Source of the DNA: CADCVT01 sp036389485
GTDB taxonomy: Bacteria > Actinomycetota > Thermoleophilia > Solirubrobacterales > Solirubrobacteraceae
Reading direction: 5' to 3'
DNA: 7,098 nt
NCBI GenBank assembly: GCA_036389485.1
Contig: DASVPR010000036.1
Coordinates: 1-7,098 of the forward strand
The translations under genes and the position numbers were made by a program. The notes beneath the pieces are model-generated. The model was given only the letters and a program-made list of their open reading frames with translations. It was not told the DNA's origin and did not search any database. How positions within the stretch are numbered: the first letter of the stretch is position 1; the number at the start of each line of letters is the position of its first letter. Positions 5,749 to 7,098 of this stretch are shown here, piece after piece.

Positions 5749-6962
5749 CCGCGCTCCCAGATCGACTCGTTGAACCGGCGCGCCTCATGCCGCAGCGCGG
5801 GCGTCGCGCCTCGGCAGCGGATCCCGGCGATCATGTCGGCGAGACGTGGCACGTCGTCGGTGGTGAGCCCGATGCGCACAGCGGCCGCCACGCCGAGCCG
5901 GATTCCGTGCCCCAGACCGTAGGGCAGCAGCCGGAAGTTGGTCATGATCAGGCAGCTTTCGAGGCGCTCGTACGTCTCGAAGGCCTCTTCTCGCGAGGGC
6001 TCCCTGATCCAGATGTGATGCGTGGGAGAACCGCTGGTCGCCCGGGCCACGACAGGCACCCCGAGGCGACCCAGCTCGGCTTCCAGCAGCACCGCGACGT
6101 CGAGCATCCGGCGCGAGTACGACGCCAGCCACTCGCGTCGTGCGAGCGTCAGACCGGCCGCGTAGGTGCTGGCGACATGCATGTTCGACACGTAGGTCGA
6201 GACACCCCCGAGCAACTCACGCCATGGCGGGTCTGCCACACGCGTGGCGAGCAACGCCTTCTGCGGTCCGGGGAAGTTCTTGTGGACGCTGGCGACCACC
6301 AGGTCGAACCCCCAGTCGAACGGGTTCGGGTGATCCCCGGAGATGATGTTGGTCAGGTACTGCGACGCATCGAAAATCGTCCGGTCGGCGACATCCGCCA
6401 GCGCGGAGAAGTCCTCAAAGACCAGGCCCTCGCTGCGATCGACGAGCACAAAGTCCGGCCGGTGGCCCGCGCAGCGCTTGAGCGTCGCGTCGATGTCGAC
6501 GCGCATCGCGCGGTGGTCGACCACCATCTCGATGACCGTCAGCCCGAGCCGCTCGACGATCGCCCGCCCCGAGACGTGTCCGCCCGCCGCGACGGGAAGC
6601 AGGAGCACGCTCTGCCCGGGTCGCGCGGCCGCCATGAAGAGCACGATGTGTGCGTGAAGGCCCGAAAGCAGGCGGAGCGTCGCGTCAGCCGCGCCGAGTG
6701 CGTCCGCCCAGGCGTCGTAGATCAGCCGCGAGTCGGACTCGAGCGCCTGCCGTCCCGCGAACTGCATCGATGTCGCGGCCCGCTCCTCGCGTCCGCGCAC
6801 CTTGTCGCTGTTGTAGAGGCCGTGGAGCGAGCCGGCCACCACCGCCAGGTCGTCCGCGAATGGAACATTCTCGACCGGATTCAGCACGAGTGAGGACCGA
6901 AGAAGAGTCTCCTGCTCGGCGAGCGATGCCCTGAGGCGGCCCGACAGCTCTCCGCCAAGCAT
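5739..6962 (-). CDS. Serine hydroxymethyltransferase-like PLP enzyme (non-canonical)
   Basis: This 407-residue fold-type I PLP enzyme is near the usual bacterial SHMT length (about 415-430). SHMT-like landmarks are LNPVENVPF (27-35), GGHVSG (127-132) with His129 where SHMT has its PLP-stacking His, FDASQYL (197-203) with the PLP N1-binding Asp198, VHKNFPGPQ (226-234) with the Schiff-base Lys228, and GIRLG (353-357) with Arg355 at the substrate carboxylate position. Differences matter: the SHMT D-x-A-H motif reads D-A-S-Q, and the Y-x-E-G catalytic block appears as Y-N-S-D, losing the Glu that drives folate-dependent chemistry. This favours an aldolase, transaldolase or other side-branch role over housekeeping GlyA, perhaps joining glycine or serine with an aldehyde. 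Its ATG and SD (AGGA, seven-base spacer) lie in the right repeat arm. It is first in an operon with the overlapping membrane gene. Confidence 0.85.
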   Translation of the reverse strand: MLGGELSGRLRASLAEQETLLRSSLVLNPVENVPFADDLAVVAGSLHGLYNSDKVRGREERAATSMQFAGRQALESDSRLIYDAWADALGAADATLRLLSGLHAHIVLFMAAARPGQSVLLLPVAAGGHVSGRAIVERLGLTVIEMVVDHRAMRVDIDATLKRCAGHRPDFVLVDRSEGLVFEDFSALADVADRTIFDASQYLTNIISGDHPNPFDWGFDLVVASVHKNFPGPQKALLATRVADPPWRELLGGVSTYVSNMHVASTYAAGLTLARREWLASYSRRMLDVAVLLEAELGRLGVPVVARATSGSPTHHIWIREPSREEAFETYERLESCLIMTNFRLLPYGLGHGIRLGVAAAVRIGLTTDDVPRLADMIAGIRCRGATPALRHEARRFNESIWERGWA

Positions 6963-6981
6963 CGATAATTCCTAGTTATCG
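6963..6981 (-). promoter_or_regulatory. Palindrome with Shine-Dalgarno in its loop (right arm, SHMT-like gene)
   Basis: Inverted copy of the site at 118-136: CGATAA and TTATCG flank CTAGGAA, directly next to the SHMT-like ATG. The AGGA in the loop is the ribosome binding site for that gene, with a seven-base spacer. A protein or RNA structure acting at this site could control translation of the SHMT-like gene and its coupled membrane gene. Confidence 0.5.
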
Positions 6982-6996
6982 GGGCCGGCTCGTCAT

Positions 6997-7019
6997 AGCG
7001 GCTCATCCTATAGGCCGCT
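6997..7019 (-). other. Stem-loop around the outer gene's stop codon (right arm)
   Basis: Inverted copy of the 80-102 stem-loop: six paired bases (AGCGGC with GCCGCT) and an 11-base loop ending in the TGA stop. No T-tract follows, so readthrough from the outer gene into the SHMT-like operon is plausible. Confidence 0.35.
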
Positions 7020-7098
7020 GCGCAGGAGCGTTGGAGTAAAGGGGACTGGCGGTGTCGCCTCGGAATCGGTCGAGCGCGGCGCGCATGTCGCGTGGGCT
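7003..7098 (-). CDS. 3' end of an unidentified outer gene (right copy), partial
   Basis: Identical to the 31-codon frame at 1-96, with its stop at 7005-7003. Here the stop is 40 bp before an intact downstream gene, so the outer gene and the SHMT-like gene could form one operon running inward. The fragment is too short to name a family. Confidence 0.45.
   Translation of the reverse strand, partial: SPRDMRAALDRFRGDTASPLYSNAPAQRPIG

Larger units (their letters stand above)
6958..7098 (-). repeat. Right arm of the 141 bp perfect terminal inverted repeat
   Basis: Exact reverse complement of 1-141. Read inward on the minus strand it supplies the outer gene's 3' end, the 40 bp spacer, the ribosome binding site, and the first five bases (ATGCT) of the SHMT-like gene. 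Because here the arm joins a long intact reading frame in register with its start codon, this junction looks like the original arrangement. Confidence 0.97.

Noticed and set aside
5787..6893. Plus-strand open frame of 368 codons opposite the SHMT-like gene
   Set aside because: Mirror of a gene with intact PLP motifs. The translation is dominated by Arg, His and Val without recognisable domains.
1..7098. Circular molecule with terminal overlap
   Set aside because: The terminal repeats are inverted, not direct, so they do not indicate circular closure.

Overview
This is 7,098 bp of GC-rich DNA with dense coding and a strong G/C bias at third codon positions. It most resembles a high-GC actinobacterium. 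The evidence for that is composition plus a large STAND-type ATPase of a kind common in Actinomycetota, so the taxonomic call is an inference. No tRNA, rRNA, CRISPR array, transposase or recombinase gene was seen.

The most striking feature is at the ends. Bases 1-141 are a perfect reverse complement of bases 6958-7098. Each arm holds, reading inward, the last 31 codons and stop of an unidentified outer gene, a roughly 40 bp gap with a Shine-Dalgarno site inside a small palindrome, and an ATG. On the right, that ATG opens the serine-hydroxymethyltransferase-like gene. On the left, the same ATG opens only a 15-codon frame that dies inside the start of the STAND gene. The right junction therefore looks ancestral and the left one derived. 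The length of 141 equals a common maximum k-mer of short-read assemblers, so the outer edge may be where an assembler stopped and the true repeat may be longer.

Layout: left repeat arm; STAND ATPase with a helical, TPR-like tail (+, 166-2664); convergent zinc-dependent medium-chain dehydrogenase (-, 2763-3770); divergent from it across 55 bp, a D-threonine aldolase / D-serine dehydratase-like PLP protein (+, 3826-4995); convergent with it across 3 bp, a two-helix membrane protein with a soluble C-terminal domain (-, 4999-5748); overlapping it by 10 bp, the SHMT-like PLP enzyme (-, 5739-6962); right repeat arm.

Three of the five full genes belong to families that make, cleave or oxidise beta-hydroxy-alpha-amino acids: SHMT-like, D-threonine aldolase-like, and a threonine/polyol-dehydrogenase-like MDR. 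This suggests a small accessory pathway for an unusual hydroxy-amino acid or related aldehyde. Both PLP proteins have changes at residues that are normally catalytic or metal-binding, so their chemistry may be non-standard. The membrane protein is translationally coupled to the SHMT-like gene. The STAND protein may act as a regulator or sensor. Function at the pathway level is inference.
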